DNA from: an uncultured bacterium
GTDB lineage: Bacteria > JAAXHH01
Assembly (NCBI GenBank): GCA_913051705.1
Contig: CAJXCW010000015.1
Coordinates: 1 to 40,920 of the forward strand
Direction: 5' to 3'
DNA length: 40,920 bases
Shown in pieces: positions 7,654-16,525 of the stretch (the first letter of the stretch is position 1; each line of letters starts with the position of its first letter). The position numbers and the translations under genes were made by a program. The notes under the pieces were generated by a model, which worked only from the letters and a program-made list of their open reading frames with translations, searched no databases and was not told the origin of the DNA.

Positions 7654-9039
7654 TCAATCCGATGAGGTTACATGACCACGGCGATTTTTCCAGTAGAAAT
7701 AGAATGGGAGGCCGGTACATAGGAGTAGGGCGCCGATGAGGGGGCGGGTGTAGTCGGTGATGAAGACGTTGATCAGGACGCCGGTGGAGATCAGTAAAAA
7801 GAGGATGGGAGTAATCGGGTAGCCCCAGGTGCGGTAGGGGCGGGCCAGGTCCGGTTCTTTTTTGCGGAGGAGCATCAGTCCGATGACGGCCAGGGTAAGA
7901 AAGATGTAGTTGAAAAAGGTGGTGAAGCCGATAATCTGTACATAGGTGCCGGACAGGGCGAACACGGACGCCCAGAGGCCCTGGAAGACGATGGAGACGA
8001 CCGGCGTACGGAATCTTGGATGGACATACTTTACGACCTTAAAGAAGATGCCGTGGTTGGCCATGGCGTGGTATACGCGGGGGGCGGCCAGCAGCTGGGC
8101 GTTGACGGTACCGAAGGAGGTCATCATAATGACGGCGGAAATGATCATAGCCCCGTTCGCGCCGACCAGAATCTGCATGGTATCTGCCGCCACGCGCTGG
8201 GATTGCTGAAGCTGGTCGAAGGACAGTACCTTCAAGTAGACAATATTGGCCAGGATGTAGACCACGGTCACGATGCCCAGGCCGACGAAAATCGACCGCG
8301 GGATGCTCCGTTCGGGGTCTTTGATTTCGCTGGAGATGAAGGTCACAAAAAACCAGCCGTTGAAGGCGAACAGCGCTCCCAGCATGGCCAGGCTGAAGCC
8401 GCCGAGCAGGTCGGTCCCCGTCCTGTCCTGCACCAGCGGTGTCCAGGATACTTCCGTACCTTGTCCGAGCGCGGCCCCGAGGACAATCACACCGACCACG
8501 GCGCCAACTTTAATGAAGGCGAAGACATTAATTATTCTGCCGCCGACTTTTACGCCGAGGCAGTTCATGATGGTCAGAAAAAGGATGCAACCCACCGCGA
8601 CGAATCGTTCCGTCCATAGATCATTAATTTCAAACAGTCCACCGGCATACCGTGCAAAGGTGGTAGCCACGGCACCCATCGCGCCCGTGATGATGATGAA
8701 TAAAAATGCCCAGCCGAAGAGATACGCCACGATATCAGAACCATAGGCTCGTCTCAGGAACGCGTAGATGCCGCCGCTCTCCGGAATAGCCGCTCCCAAC
8801 TCCGCAAAGCACAACGCCCCCGCCAGAGAGAGGACTGCGCCTCCGATCCAGACGAGCAGACTCAAGGACGGCGATCCGACCTGCGAAGCGACGGAACTGG
8901 GCACCATGAAAATACCGGACCCGATAATCCCGCCGATAATCAGCGCCGTCCCTGTTTTGGCGCTCAGAACGCGCAACAGTTGAGGTTGACGGGAAGCGGC
9001 TTCTGTTGCAACATCAGGCGACGCGGTGGGTTGCGACAT
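7654..9039 (-). CDS. APC-superfamily amino-acid permease
   Basis: This is a 461-residue permease with about 12 hydrophobic segments. The unwound TM1 motif GSGIF (40-44) marks amino-acid/polyamine/organocation transporters of the LAT/SLC7 type, as do the long TM1 (IIGGIIGSGIF) and the ESGGIYAFLRRAYG loop. It lies downstream of the IDO gene on the same strand and upstream of the sulfatase. In this setting it would be expected to import the aromatic amino acids used by the cluster; that role is inferred from position only. The N-terminal 25 residues are cytoplasmic and Gln/Ala/Ser-rich. Confidence 0.9.
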   Translation of the reverse strand: MSQPTASPDVATEAASRQPQLLRVLSAKTGTALIIGGIIGSGIFMVPSSVASQVGSPSLSLLVWIGGAVLSLAGALCFAELGAAIPESGGIYAFLRRAYGSDIVAYLFGWAFLFIIITGAMGAVATTFARYAGGLFEINDLWTERFVAVGCILFLTIMNCLGVKVGGRIINVFAFIKVGAVVGVIVLGAALGQGTEVSWTPLVQDRTGTDLLGGFSLAMLGALFAFNGWFFVTFISSEIKDPERSIPRSIFVGLGIVTVVYILANIVYLKVLSFDQLQQSQRVAADTMQILVGANGAMIISAVIMMTSFGTVNAQLLAAPRVYHAMANHGIFFKVVKYVHPRFRTPVVSIVFQGLWASVFALSGTYVQIIGFTTFFNYIFLTLAVIGLMLLRKKEPDLARPYRTWGYPITPILFLLISTGVLINVFITDYTRPLIGALLLCTGLPFYFYWKNRRGHVTSSD

Positions 9040-9082
9040 GGTGGACTCCTGGGGGCTTATTTTTGTAAAACAGGTATTTTTT

Positions 9083-9110
9083 ACTCTTAACTCTGTACTC
9101 TTAACTCTGT
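9083..9110. repeat. 14-bp tandem repeat ACTCTTAACTCTGT x2
   Basis: Two perfect tandem copies overlap the 3' end of the IDO gene. The stop codon lies inside the first copy and the last residues of the protein (STELRVQS) are encoded by the repeat. Confidence 0.85.
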
Positions 9111-10301
9111 ACTATCTTTTCGATCACGAATCGTTTTTTTCTGCGTTTCTTTTCTTACTACGGTCAGGAAGGGGACGAAATCCGTTCCGCCGGTGCCCAG
9201 AGCGTCGGCATCGAGCTGTGCTTGTTGTTTAATATAACGGACCGTTATTTCAAGGTGCTGTTTTCTAAAGGCACTCAATAACTCAATACAGGTGTTGTAC
9301 TGATCTTGTAAGGTCGGAAACGAAGTCCCATGATCAAGCACATACTGATGCACGGAAGGGCTGGCTTCGAGGGCTTCGATGAACCGGCGATGCGGCGGCG
9401 GCATGTAATTTCTCATTTCCATCAGGAAAGGACTCGTTTTCTGGTCCTCATGTTTAACGCCGAGTCCGGCATCTATGGCCTGAAATAGCGAACTTTGTGC
9501 GGCGCTACCGCCAAAAAGCATCACAGGTGTGTCGGATATCCCTTCGTAAATAACGCCCGGCGCATCCCATCCGGCCAGAAAGGGACGAACGCGATGGTAG
9601 AATACGTAAGGCGCGCATTTTTCATAGACCCGCTGTAAGGCATCACTCACTTCTTCAATCATGCCGACTACTGCTTTCAGATGGGTGACCACATCCTCCG
9701 TCCGATGGGTCGCCACAGCGTGCTGCAGAGCGACCAGCGCCGGCAATCCGGCAGCCCCTCTGGCCTCAAGCGCTACGGTAATTAAATAAAACCAGGCCTC
9801 GTCCATTCCACCCAGAAAAAGCTGTAATGTGCCGATATTCTCCAGCGCAAGCGGCGCCTGTTCATCGAGTAACCGCCAGTTGTCGAGAACGATTGAAGCG
9901 TGGGAAATGATCATGGGCCGCCCCACGTGTTCGGCCACTTGCGCCCAGGGTACGGCCAGCGAATGAGGAATGACCCTTGCCGGCGGGTTATCGCCCCAGA
10001 TATAGGCGTTGCCGAAATGCGACAGGAGCAGCATGGCCCGTCGAATCTGCCCCTCTGTCTCCAGCTTTTTCAAATCAGGCACCGGCATCTGGTCGATGGT
10101 CTTCCGCAGCTTGCCCGCAATAATCAGGGCCGACAGATTCGCGGCAATATGTTCCCATGTTTCGAATCCCGACGGGAGTTGCTGCACCGGATTCTGTGAC
10201 GGCAGAAAACCGCGTACCGGATCAACCTGGTAATCGGTCGGGTTTATGGGGGATGTGTCGGGCATGGGGCTCATGGTATGGTTGACTGGGGATGGCGTCA
10301 A
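9087..10301 (-). CDS. Indoleamine 2,3-dioxygenase-like heme enzyme
   Basis: This 404-residue protein of the IDO family would open the indole ring of tryptophan to N-formylkynurenine. Family landmarks are YHRVRPFLAGW (235-245), FGGSAAQSSLFQAID (263-277), MRNYMPPPHRRFI (296-308), FRKQHLEITVRYI (345-357) and GTGGTDFVPFLTVVR (369-383). H349 aligns with the proximal heme ligand His346 of human IDO1. The longest frame starts at TTG 10301; ATGs at 10274 and 10265 are alternatives with no clear ribosome-binding site. The C-terminal residues come from a 14-bp repeat. No kynurenine formamidase or kynureninase lies in the window. Confidence 0.88.
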   Translation of the reverse strand: MTPSPVNHTMSPMPDTSPINPTDYQVDPVRGFLPSQNPVQQLPSGFETWEHIAANLSALIIAGKLRKTIDQMPVPDLKKLETEGQIRRAMLLLSHFGNAYIWGDNPPARVIPHSLAVPWAQVAEHVGRPMIISHASIVLDNWRLLDEQAPLALENIGTLQLFLGGMDEAWFYLITVALEARGAAGLPALVALQHAVATHRTEDVVTHLKAVVGMIEEVSDALQRVYEKCAPYVFYHRVRPFLAGWDAPGVIYEGISDTPVMLFGGSAAQSSLFQAIDAGLGVKHEDQKTSPFLMEMRNYMPPPHRRFIEALEASPSVHQYVLDHGTSFPTLQDQYNTCIELLSAFRKQHLEITVRYIKQQAQLDADALGTGGTDFVPFLTVVRKETQKKTIRDRKDSTELRVQS

Positions 10302-10361
10302 TGGAAATCGGCAAAGGGCAAGGGGCAGTATATATTCTTACCTGCCTACCTGGCTTGTTCT

Positions 10362-11372
10362 CTATTCCGGCGCTATAATCGGCGCGGCTGTTAATGTGGC
10401 AGGCGTCGGTTCTACGCCTGCGAATGTCGTGCCGTGTTCAAACCAGGATTTAGGGGCGGCCTGCCCCCACAAGGTCTGACGCTGCGGGTCTTTCAGATCC
10501 CAGATACGCGGGGGATGGTCCGGGTCTACTGTCATGTAGTCACAGGTGAATAACTCCGTCCGGTGTCCGTCCCGGTCGAGAATGTACAGGAAGAAGGCAT
10601 TGGAGATGCCGTGACGGCCCGGTCCGCGCTCGAAGGCGTCTTTATGGTCCGAACTGGCCAGCCTGTCGCAGAAGTTGATAACATCCATGGCGGTAGAAAC
10701 GTACACCCCGATATGATGCAGGCGGGGACCAAGGCCATTGGTGAACGCGATATCGTGCACGCCGCCGCGACGATGCAGCCAGGTCCCCCACAAATCGGAA
10801 TCTTCATCCTTAATGTCGGCCACGGTCGCTTCCGTCATTCGAAAGCCAAGTTCTTCGACATAGAAGGCCGTCATGGTGTTTACATCATTGGAGAACAGAT
10901 TGAAATGATCGATTCGCTGAATGCGGGCGCCCTTATACAACGTGTATTGCTGGAGCAGCAGTTCCCGGTGTTCCATCTTGTAATAGAACTCGAGCGGAAT
11001 GCCGAATGGATCATCGACATGGAGGGTACGTCCCTGTGCGTATCTCTCTACCCAGGCGGTTGCACAGCCTTTATCGGCATAAAACGAGGCCGCCTGATCG
11101 AGATCGTCCTCACTGGCGACTTTGAAGCCGATGCGATAGACACTCGGGCTGTTCGCTTTAGTCAGGATCAGGGCATGATGATTCCGCTCTTCGAGGCCAC
11201 GTAAATAGAGGGTGTCTCCCAGATCGTCCTCACAGATATACCCCAACAGATCGATGTAAAAATCCCGGGCATAGTCCATATCGGTGACGCCCCATTCCGT
11301 ATGGCTGCAACGGACGATGTTAAACGGCGGGGTGAAGGTGGGTTTTGGGATGGGCATGGGAAGGTTCCTCAT
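10362..11372 (-). CDS. hpaD: Homoprotocatechuate (3,4-dihydroxyphenylacetate) 2,3-dioxygenase, VOC type
   Basis: This is a 336-residue two-domain extradiol dioxygenase that cleaves 3,4-dihydroxyphenylacetate. The sequence follows the Brevibacterium HPCD closely: RIDHFN, GGVHDIAF, GPRLHHIG, GPGRHGISNAFFLYILD and DPQRQTLWG. Metal ligands are predicted as H156, H220 and E273, with H206, H254 and Y263 equivalent to the catalytic His200, His248 and Tyr257 of HPCD; the offset is a constant six residues from His206 onward. The ATG at 11372 overlaps the stop of hpaE (ATGA), so translation is coupled; an in-frame ATG at 11357 is the alternative start. The short tail after WFEHG is variable in the family. 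Confidence 0.93.
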   Translation of the reverse strand: MRNLPMPIPKPTFTPPFNIVRCSHTEWGVTDMDYARDFYIDLLGYICEDDLGDTLYLRGLEERNHHALILTKANSPSVYRIGFKVASEDDLDQAASFYADKGCATAWVERYAQGRTLHVDDPFGIPLEFYYKMEHRELLLQQYTLYKGARIQRIDHFNLFSNDVNTMTAFYVEELGFRMTEATVADIKDEDSDLWGTWLHRRGGVHDIAFTNGLGPRLHHIGVYVSTAMDVINFCDRLASSDHKDAFERGPGRHGISNAFFLYILDRDGHRTELFTCDYMTVDPDHPPRIWDLKDPQRQTLWGQAAPKSWFEHGTTFAGVEPTPATLTAAPIIAPE

Positions 11373-12889
11373 TTCCCCATTTTAGGGATACGATGATCGC
11401 CGAGGGCGATGTCGATGTTTTTGGTTTCCATGTAGAAGTCGAAGCTGTAATCGCCGCCATCACGGCCGATGCCGCTGGATTTCATACCGCCGAACGGCGT
11501 CGGTAAATACCGCACATTCTGGGAGTTGACCCACACCATACCGGCTTCAAGGTCGTGTGAGAAGGTATGGGCGCGGGTTATGTCACGGGTCCATACGTAG
11601 GCAGCCAGACCGTAGGCGACGTCGTTGGCGATGTCCAGGGCTTCTTCATCTGAATCGAAGGGGAGTACGGTCAAGAACGGGCCGAACACTTCTTCCCGGG
11701 CGATACGCATGGTGCGTGTGGCGTCTGTAAACAGTGTCGCTTCGAAAAAGTTACCCTGTTCCAGCCCTTCGGGACGGCCACCGCCCGCGGCCAGCGTGGC
11801 GCCTTCCTGTTGTCCAACGACTACGTAACGGGTTACTTTTGTCAGATGTTCAGGGTGAATAAGCGGTCCAATTTCAGTATCCGGGTCGAACGGATCACCG
11901 ACGCGAATGCGTTTGACCCGGTCTGTCAGGCGGGCTGTGAAGTCATGGTAGATGCTGCGCTCGACCAGCAGACGGCTGCTGGAAGTACACCGTTCGCCGT
12001 TGAGGCTGTAAATCATGAAGAGCGCCGCGTCCAGGGCCCGGTCCAGATCGGCATCGGCGAAAACGACTACGGGGTTTTTACCACCGAGTTCGAAATGGAC
12101 GCGTTTGAGGGTGTCGGCGCCCTGGCGCATGATGGCGCGGCCTGTTTTCGAATCGCCAACAAAGCCGATGGCTTTGATGTCCGGATGCTCGGTCAACGCC
12201 TTGCCGGCTGTCTCGCCGATACCGTTGACCACGTTGACCACACCGGGCGGCATGCCGGCTTTGTGAATGAGTTCGGCCAGGCGCATGGCGGTGATCGGGC
12301 TCCATTCGGCCGGTTTATGGACGATGGTACATCCGGCGGCCAGCGCGGGGGCTATCTTCCAGGTGCTGAGCATGAACGGGGTGTTCCACGGCGTGATGAT
12401 GCCAACAGGGCCGATAGGCTGGCGGATGGTGTAGTTCAGATGGCCGTCTGTGGGAAGGGCTAAGCCGTCCTGGGCGCTCTCGGCGCGGTCGGCGAAGAAG
12501 CGAAAGTTTCCCGCCGCCCGTTCTGCGGCTTTGCTCATGAATTTTATGGTCTGCCCGGTGTCATAGGTTTCCAGCAGGGCGATTTCTTCCGCATGTTCCT
12601 CGATCAGGTCGGCCACGGCATGGATCAGCCGTTTCCGCTCGACGGCGCTGGTCTTGCGCCAAGCGGGGAAGGCCGCTTTGGCCGCCTGGGCTGCGGCATC
12701 GATATCTGAAGCATCACCTTGGGCTACCCGGCAGAGGGGCGTGTTGTCAATCGGCGTGATGTTTTCAAAAGTATTGCCGCTTGATGAGGGCACAGATTCG
12801 CCGTTGATCAGGTGTGAAATGCCCTCTGCTTTGAAGCGGGCCCCGTAGGCATCTGCTTTGGCATGGTTGGGGTGCTGCTGACTGGTCAT
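11369..12889 (-). CDS. hpaE: 5-carboxymethyl-2-hydroxymuconate semialdehyde dehydrogenase
   Basis: This 506-residue NAD-dependent aldehyde dehydrogenase oxidises the ring-cleavage product of HpaD. The catalytic residues are N169 (TPWNTPF), E267 (FELGGKNP) and C301 (NGERCTSS). The annotated longest frame begins at TTG 12919; the ATG at 12889 is preferred because AGGGGAT lies about 11 nt upstream and the first 10 extra residues have no family counterpart. The stop overlaps the hpaD start. HpaE versus a generic ALDH is judged from sequence texture and from its place between hpaG and hpaD. Confidence 0.9.
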   Translation of the reverse strand: MTSQQHPNHAKADAYGARFKAEGISHLINGESVPSSSGNTFENITPIDNTPLCRVAQGDASDIDAAAQAAKAAFPAWRKTSAVERKRLIHAVADLIEEHAEEIALLETYDTGQTIKFMSKAAERAAGNFRFFADRAESAQDGLALPTDGHLNYTIRQPIGPVGIITPWNTPFMLSTWKIAPALAAGCTIVHKPAEWSPITAMRLAELIHKAGMPPGVVNVVNGIGETAGKALTEHPDIKAIGFVGDSKTGRAIMRQGADTLKRVHFELGGKNPVVVFADADLDRALDAALFMIYSLNGERCTSSSRLLVERSIYHDFTARLTDRVKRIRVGDPFDPDTEIGPLIHPEHLTKVTRYVVVGQQEGATLAAGGGRPEGLEQGNFFEATLFTDATRTMRIAREEVFGPFLTVLPFDSDEEALDIANDVAYGLAAYVWTRDITRAHTFSHDLEAGMVWVNSQNVRYLPTPFGGMKSSGIGRDGGDYSFDFYMETKNIDIALGDHRIPKMGK

Positions 12890-12993
12890 GGCCCGATCCC
12901 CTGGCCCCACTCCCTGCAAGGGGAAGGGGAATTAGATGGTTTTGAGTATGGTGGTGTCTTCAGAAGTTCAGGATGTATAACTAAAATAGGCGT

Positions 12994-13734
12994 CTACAAA
13001 CTGGATACGACCTCATTCTCCAGCGTGCCGAGGCCGCTCACTTCGAGGCGAAGCTGGTCGCCGGGATAGATGTGGGAGATGCCTTTCGGCGTGCCGGACC
13101 AGATCATGTCGCCGGGATTCAAAGTCATATACGCCGTGATGTACTCGATCAGATCGGCGACGCTGTGGCGCAGGTTGCTCGAATGGCCTTCCTGGCGCAG
13201 TTCGCCGTTGACATAGGTGCGCAGGTTCACGTTGGCCGGGTCGATTTCATCGGCCGTGGTCAGAAACGGGCCGAGCGGACCAAAGGTGTCGAAACCTTTG
13301 GCTTTGATCGGCGGCCGGTAATAGTTGGTGACGAAATCGCGTATCGTCAGGTCGTTTCCGATGGTATATCCCTGCACGTAATTGAGCGCCTCCGCCTCTT
13401 TTACAAGGCGGGCGGGACGACCGATGACGGCAACCAGCTCGCACTCGTAGTGCATATAGTCGATATCAGGCGGCGCGATGATTTTTGCTTTGTGGCCGAT
13501 ATAGGTCTGGGGCATCTTGTTGAACAGAATCGGCTCTTCGGGCAGGTCCAGTTCCAGTTCTTCGGCATGGTCCGTATACCCGAGGGCCACCCCGATCGCC
13601 TTACCGGTGTGCGCCACGGGTGGCAGGAACATGACCTCATCCGGATCGTAGGCGACGGTGCCTATCCAGAGTTGTTCCTTCTCATAGACGGCCTCCATAA
13701 CCTGACCGTTGTAGGCAAAGCGTGCGGTTTTCAT
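12994..13734 (-). CDS. hpaG: FAH-family isomerase/decarboxylase (HpaG type)
   Basis: This 246-residue fumarylacetoacetate-hydrolase-fold protein would act after HpaE as OPET decarboxylase and/or HHDD isomerase. The metal triad is E97, E99 (YECELVAVIG) and D128 (IGNDLTIRDF). The C-terminus has the HpaG-type run SGTPKGISHIYPGD, then GLGTLENEVV. E. coli HpaG fuses two such domains, while other bacteria encode HpaG1 and HpaG2 separately; only one domain is present here, so one of the two activities may be missing or shared. It is transcribed toward hpaE with a 104-nt gap that I see nothing notable in. Confidence 0.88.
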   Translation of the reverse strand: MKTARFAYNGQVMEAVYEKEQLWIGTVAYDPDEVMFLPPVAHTGKAIGVALGYTDHAEELELDLPEEPILFNKMPQTYIGHKAKIIAPPDIDYMHYECELVAVIGRPARLVKEAEALNYVQGYTIGNDLTIRDFVTNYYRPPIKAKGFDTFGPLGPFLTTADEIDPANVNLRTYVNGELRQEGHSSNLRHSVADLIEYITAYMTLNPGDMIWSGTPKGISHIYPGDQLRLEVSGLGTLENEVVSSL

Positions 13735-13791
13735 ATGTATCCTCCGGGGTAAGAGTCTCTTTAAAGTAGCCGATTTTAGATTTTTTTCGGG

Positions 13792-14664
13792 TTAAACCAC
13801 ATACCAATGATCGATCTCGTTCGCCAGTGTTTTTCCATCCGAATAACGGTGTTCCATTTCATTGAGAGCGCGTTGCGCCTCGTCAGGCGTCGGAACTAGG
13901 TCGATCTGATCCACATTCAGGTCGTACACCGATTTATTCTCCGTGGCCAGGATGACATCCATAGAGATACGGCTATGCGGGCGATGTTTTAGTAAGATGT
14001 CGTAGATATCGAAATACAGATCAGGATCGTAATCCACCGATTTTTCACCGATCTCGTCTGCGGAAATCAAATTGAATTGGTGAGCCACGGAACAAAACTC
14101 CGACCACGCCGCCAGCATAATATGCGGCTGGGCATCTCCTTTTTCACGTTCGTGCAACGGCCGGGCACTGCGTTCTTCACGTTGTCCTTCAATCAATCGC
14201 TTAACCTCTTGTGATGGCGTCGGTACGCTGAAGTACGTGGTGGTTTCATCACGCAAAACGGACTCTGCTTTATCGTCTTCACGCCGCACCAGTTCCACCA
14301 GACGGTTACCGATCAGCGGCGTCTCGCCGATCAGGATATCCGTTCCTTCTTGATAACGTGCATACCAGTTAGAGACCGCTTCCCGCGCCCAGATCCCCAC
14401 CCCTTTCCGTACCCCATTGTGTGTGACGCCGTCTATCTCCGGATAATGCGTCTTTACATAGGTGTGGCTCTCGAACGGCTGCCGGCATACATCCCATTGC
14501 AATAAATGGACCTGTCGCCCCAATGCACAAGCCATGCCGGCCAACTGCTGGAGCAACAAACTTTTACCTGTGCCCGGCAACCCGGCCAGAAACACCATTT
14601 GTTTCGTTTTCGCCAGATGATGCAGAGACTGGTGAAGGGAGGAGTTGGGGGGGATGAGAGACAT
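13792..14664 (-). CDS. P-loop NTPase of unknown function (zeta-toxin/kinase-like)
   Basis: This is a 290-residue protein with a Walker A motif GLPGTGKS (28-35). A long acidic/basic central region follows (REDDKAESVLRDE, EGQREERSARPLHEREKGD), then SVDYDPDLYFDIYDILL. The fold is probably a small-molecule or zeta-type kinase, but I do not recognise the family. The ORF can be read 24 residues longer, but those residues (FSPITKSPITKSP) are translated repeat DNA, so ATG 14664 is chosen. It has no Shine-Dalgarno; CACCA immediately precedes the ATG. It sits inside the aromatic-catabolic run, so it may be co-transcribed. Confidence 0.75.
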   Translation of the reverse strand: MSLIPPNSSLHQSLHHLAKTKQMVFLAGLPGTGKSLLLQQLAGMACALGRQVHLLQWDVCRQPFESHTYVKTHYPEIDGVTHNGVRKGVGIWAREAVSNWYARYQEGTDILIGETPLIGNRLVELVRREDDKAESVLRDETTTYFSVPTPSQEVKRLIEGQREERSARPLHEREKGDAQPHIMLAAWSEFCSVAHQFNLISADEIGEKSVDYDPDLYFDIYDILLKHRPHSRISMDVILATENKSVYDLNVDQIDLVPTPDEAQRALNEMEHRYSDGKTLANEIDHWYVV

Positions 14665-14665
14665 T

Positions 14666-14745
14666 GGTGATTTGGTGATTGGTGATTTGGTGATTGGTGA
14701 GAATCGTCTTTTTAATTCACCATTCACCAATCGCAATTCACCAAT
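14666..14745. repeat. Inverted cluster of GGTGATT(T)/CACCAAT heptamer repeats
   Basis: From 14666 to 14700 the words GGTGATTT and GGTGATT alternate. From 14718 to 14745 the complementary CACCATT/CACCAAT words appear, so the 84-nt gap between the P-loop gene and the TPP-enzyme gene is almost entirely repeat and could fold into an imperfect hairpin. Confidence 0.8.
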
Positions 14746-14748
14746 TTT

Positions 14749-16371
14749 CTACCTCACTCTGGCGCCGGCTTTGAATTTGTCCACGCTGGGCATGTCACCC
14801 ACGGGAATCTCAATCAGGGTCGGACCGTTTTCGGCGAAGCCTTTTCGGATGGCTGCGCGCAGTTCTTTCGGCGTATGGGCTCGAAGGCCCTGGGCGCCGA
14901 AGGCGTCGGCCATTTTGACGAAATCCGGATTGTGCAGATCGGAGGCGATCACCCGGTTGCCGTACAGGTGTTTCTGCATGCGTTGGACATTACCGAAGGC
15001 ATTGTCGTTAAACAGGAGGGTGACCAGACCGATCTGATGCTGCACGGCGGAGGCGAGTTCCTGTACGTTGAACATAAAACCGCCATCACCTGTCACTGAA
15101 ATTACCGGGGTATCAGGGTGCGCTACTTTTACGCCGAGGGCCGTGGCAAAGCCCCATCCGAGGGTACCCTGGTAGCCGGTAGAAATAAAGGTATACGGTT
15201 TATACACCGGCATGACCTGACGGCTGGTATAACCGATCTGCGTTAACTCATCTACGAAAATGCCGTCCTCGCCTAATTCTTCACGGATCACGTTAAGAAA
15301 CGAAATCTGAGGTTCCAGATAGGCGAACCTCTCTTTTGTGGTTGCTTTGAGTTCCAGCATCTCCGCTTCTCTTGATGGACGCTGCCGATTATGCTTCTCT
15401 ACAAGCGGATTCAAAATCGGCAGCGTATCTTCGCTGCGGGCTACGATACTCAGATCCGGTTTGGCGATACGGTTGTGCGCTACCGGGTCCACATCGATAC
15501 GGATAATCGTCAGGTCGTCATCCACCCCCCAGCTCATCTGCGGAATCTGGAGGCGAGAACCGAGGGCCAGGACGACATCGACTTTCGGCCACAGGGTATG
15601 CGCGGCCGGATTCGGATGGCTGAGATAATGGCGGCTGTCGAGAATCCCGCGGCCTGTCCGGTATCCGATGACCGGCGCCTGGATCATCTCGGCCAGATGG
15701 CGCACCTCTTCTGAGACGTTCATGGCGCCGCGTCCAACAAAGATCATCGGATTTCTGGCCTGCCCGAGTAACTTTGCCGCTTTTTCAACTGCCTCGGTGT
15801 CTACTGCCGGATAAAAAGGCGCCGCCGCCGCTGGTATTTTATCCACGACATTCGTGGTCTGCAGCACATCCCAGGGGCATTCCAGTCCTACAGGACGAGG
15901 CCGGCCGGAATTCAGTTGTCTGATGGCCTCGGTTACGAGCAGAGGCGCTTCGGCCGGCGAAGTGATCCGGGCCGCCCATTTGGTGAGCGAACGGATGACA
16001 CCGAGTTGATCATTAATTTCGTGTAATTGGCCAATACCCCGGCCGATATAGGCCGATGGAATTTCACTCGTAAGACAGAACACTTTGGCATTCGTGGCAT
16101 AGGCTGTCGACAGCGCGGCCGTGCTGTTCAGCAAGCCCGGACCGGGCACCACGCTGTACACACCGGGTCTGTCCGTCGACAGCGCATAGCCCAACGCCAT
16201 ATAGGCCGCGCCCTGCTCATGCCGGGTATGGAGCACCCGAATATGTTCTTTGTGGTCGTAAAGAGCATTGTACAGCGCGTCGTTCTGCACGCCGGGCAGG
16301 CCGAATATGGTATCGATACCCTGAGCGATCAGGGTTTTGACAATGGCGTCTCCGCCGGATAGTTTGTTCAT
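14749..16371 (-). CDS. Thiamine-diphosphate-dependent decarboxylase/synthase (acetolactate-synthase-like)
   Basis: This is a 540-residue TPP enzyme. The cofactor-activating Glu is E52 in RHEQGAAYMA, and the TPP/Mg motif runs from GDGG (428-431) to NDNAFG (455-460). The three-domain layout is that of the AHAS/benzoylformate/phenylpyruvate decarboxylase superfamily. The ORF extends 26 residues upstream through translated repeat (HQSPITNHQ...), so ATG 16371 is preferred; it is preceded by CACCAA and no ribosome-binding site. Next to a HisC-like aminotransferase and the homoprotocatechuate genes, decarboxylation of an aryl-pyruvate is plausible; acetolactate synthesis or a guanidino-2-oxo acid decarboxylase cannot be excluded. 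Confidence 0.88.
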   Translation of the reverse strand: MNKLSGGDAIVKTLIAQGIDTIFGLPGVQNDALYNALYDHKEHIRVLHTRHEQGAAYMALGYALSTDRPGVYSVVPGPGLLNSTAALSTAYATNAKVFCLTSEIPSAYIGRGIGQLHEINDQLGVIRSLTKWAARITSPAEAPLLVTEAIRQLNSGRPRPVGLECPWDVLQTTNVVDKIPAAAAPFYPAVDTEAVEKAAKLLGQARNPMIFVGRGAMNVSEEVRHLAEMIQAPVIGYRTGRGILDSRHYLSHPNPAAHTLWPKVDVVLALGSRLQIPQMSWGVDDDLTIIRIDVDPVAHNRIAKPDLSIVARSEDTLPILNPLVEKHNRQRPSREAEMLELKATTKERFAYLEPQISFLNVIREELGEDGIFVDELTQIGYTSRQVMPVYKPYTFISTGYQGTLGWGFATALGVKVAHPDTPVISVTGDGGFMFNVQELASAVQHQIGLVTLLFNDNAFGNVQRMQKHLYGNRVIASDLHNPDFVKMADAFGAQGLRAHTPKELRAAIRKGFAENGPTLIEIPVGDMPSVDKFKAGARVR

Positions 16372-16373
16372 TT

Positions 16374-16422
16374 GGTGATTGGTGATTGGTGATTGGTGAT
16401 TGGTGATTGGTGATTGGTGATT
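16374..16422. repeat. Seven perfect tandem copies of the heptamer GGTGATT
   Basis: 49 nt consist of seven exact GGTGATT units starting 3 nt upstream of the TPP-enzyme start codon (minus strand). A REP-like element follows immediately. Confidence 0.95.
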
Positions 16423-16428
16423 GACTGA

Positions 16429-16475
16429 TCGCAGGTGTTCTGCGGACACGATGCGAGCCCTTCGGGGTTGACTTG
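16429..16475 (-). repeat. REP-like dispersed palindromic element, copy 2
   Basis: On the minus strand the element reads CCCCGAAGGGCTCGCATC, then GTGTCC-GCA-GAACAC (plus 16435-16449). It lies directly against the heptamer array, as the other copies do. Confidence 0.7.
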
Positions 16476-16525
16476 TTTTTGTCTTTCCAACTCACCAAAT
16501 CACTAAATCACCATTTACATCCCTT

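Noticed and set aside
16374..16426. Repeat array considered as a possible CRISPR
   Set aside because: Seven-base contiguous units without spacers and no cas genes nearby; it is a microsatellite-like heptamer array.
16372..16449. N-terminal extension (SPITNHQ repeats) of the TPP enzyme as a true coding segment
   Set aside because: The residues are translated GGTGATT repeats, and the family alignment begins at the Met at 16371.
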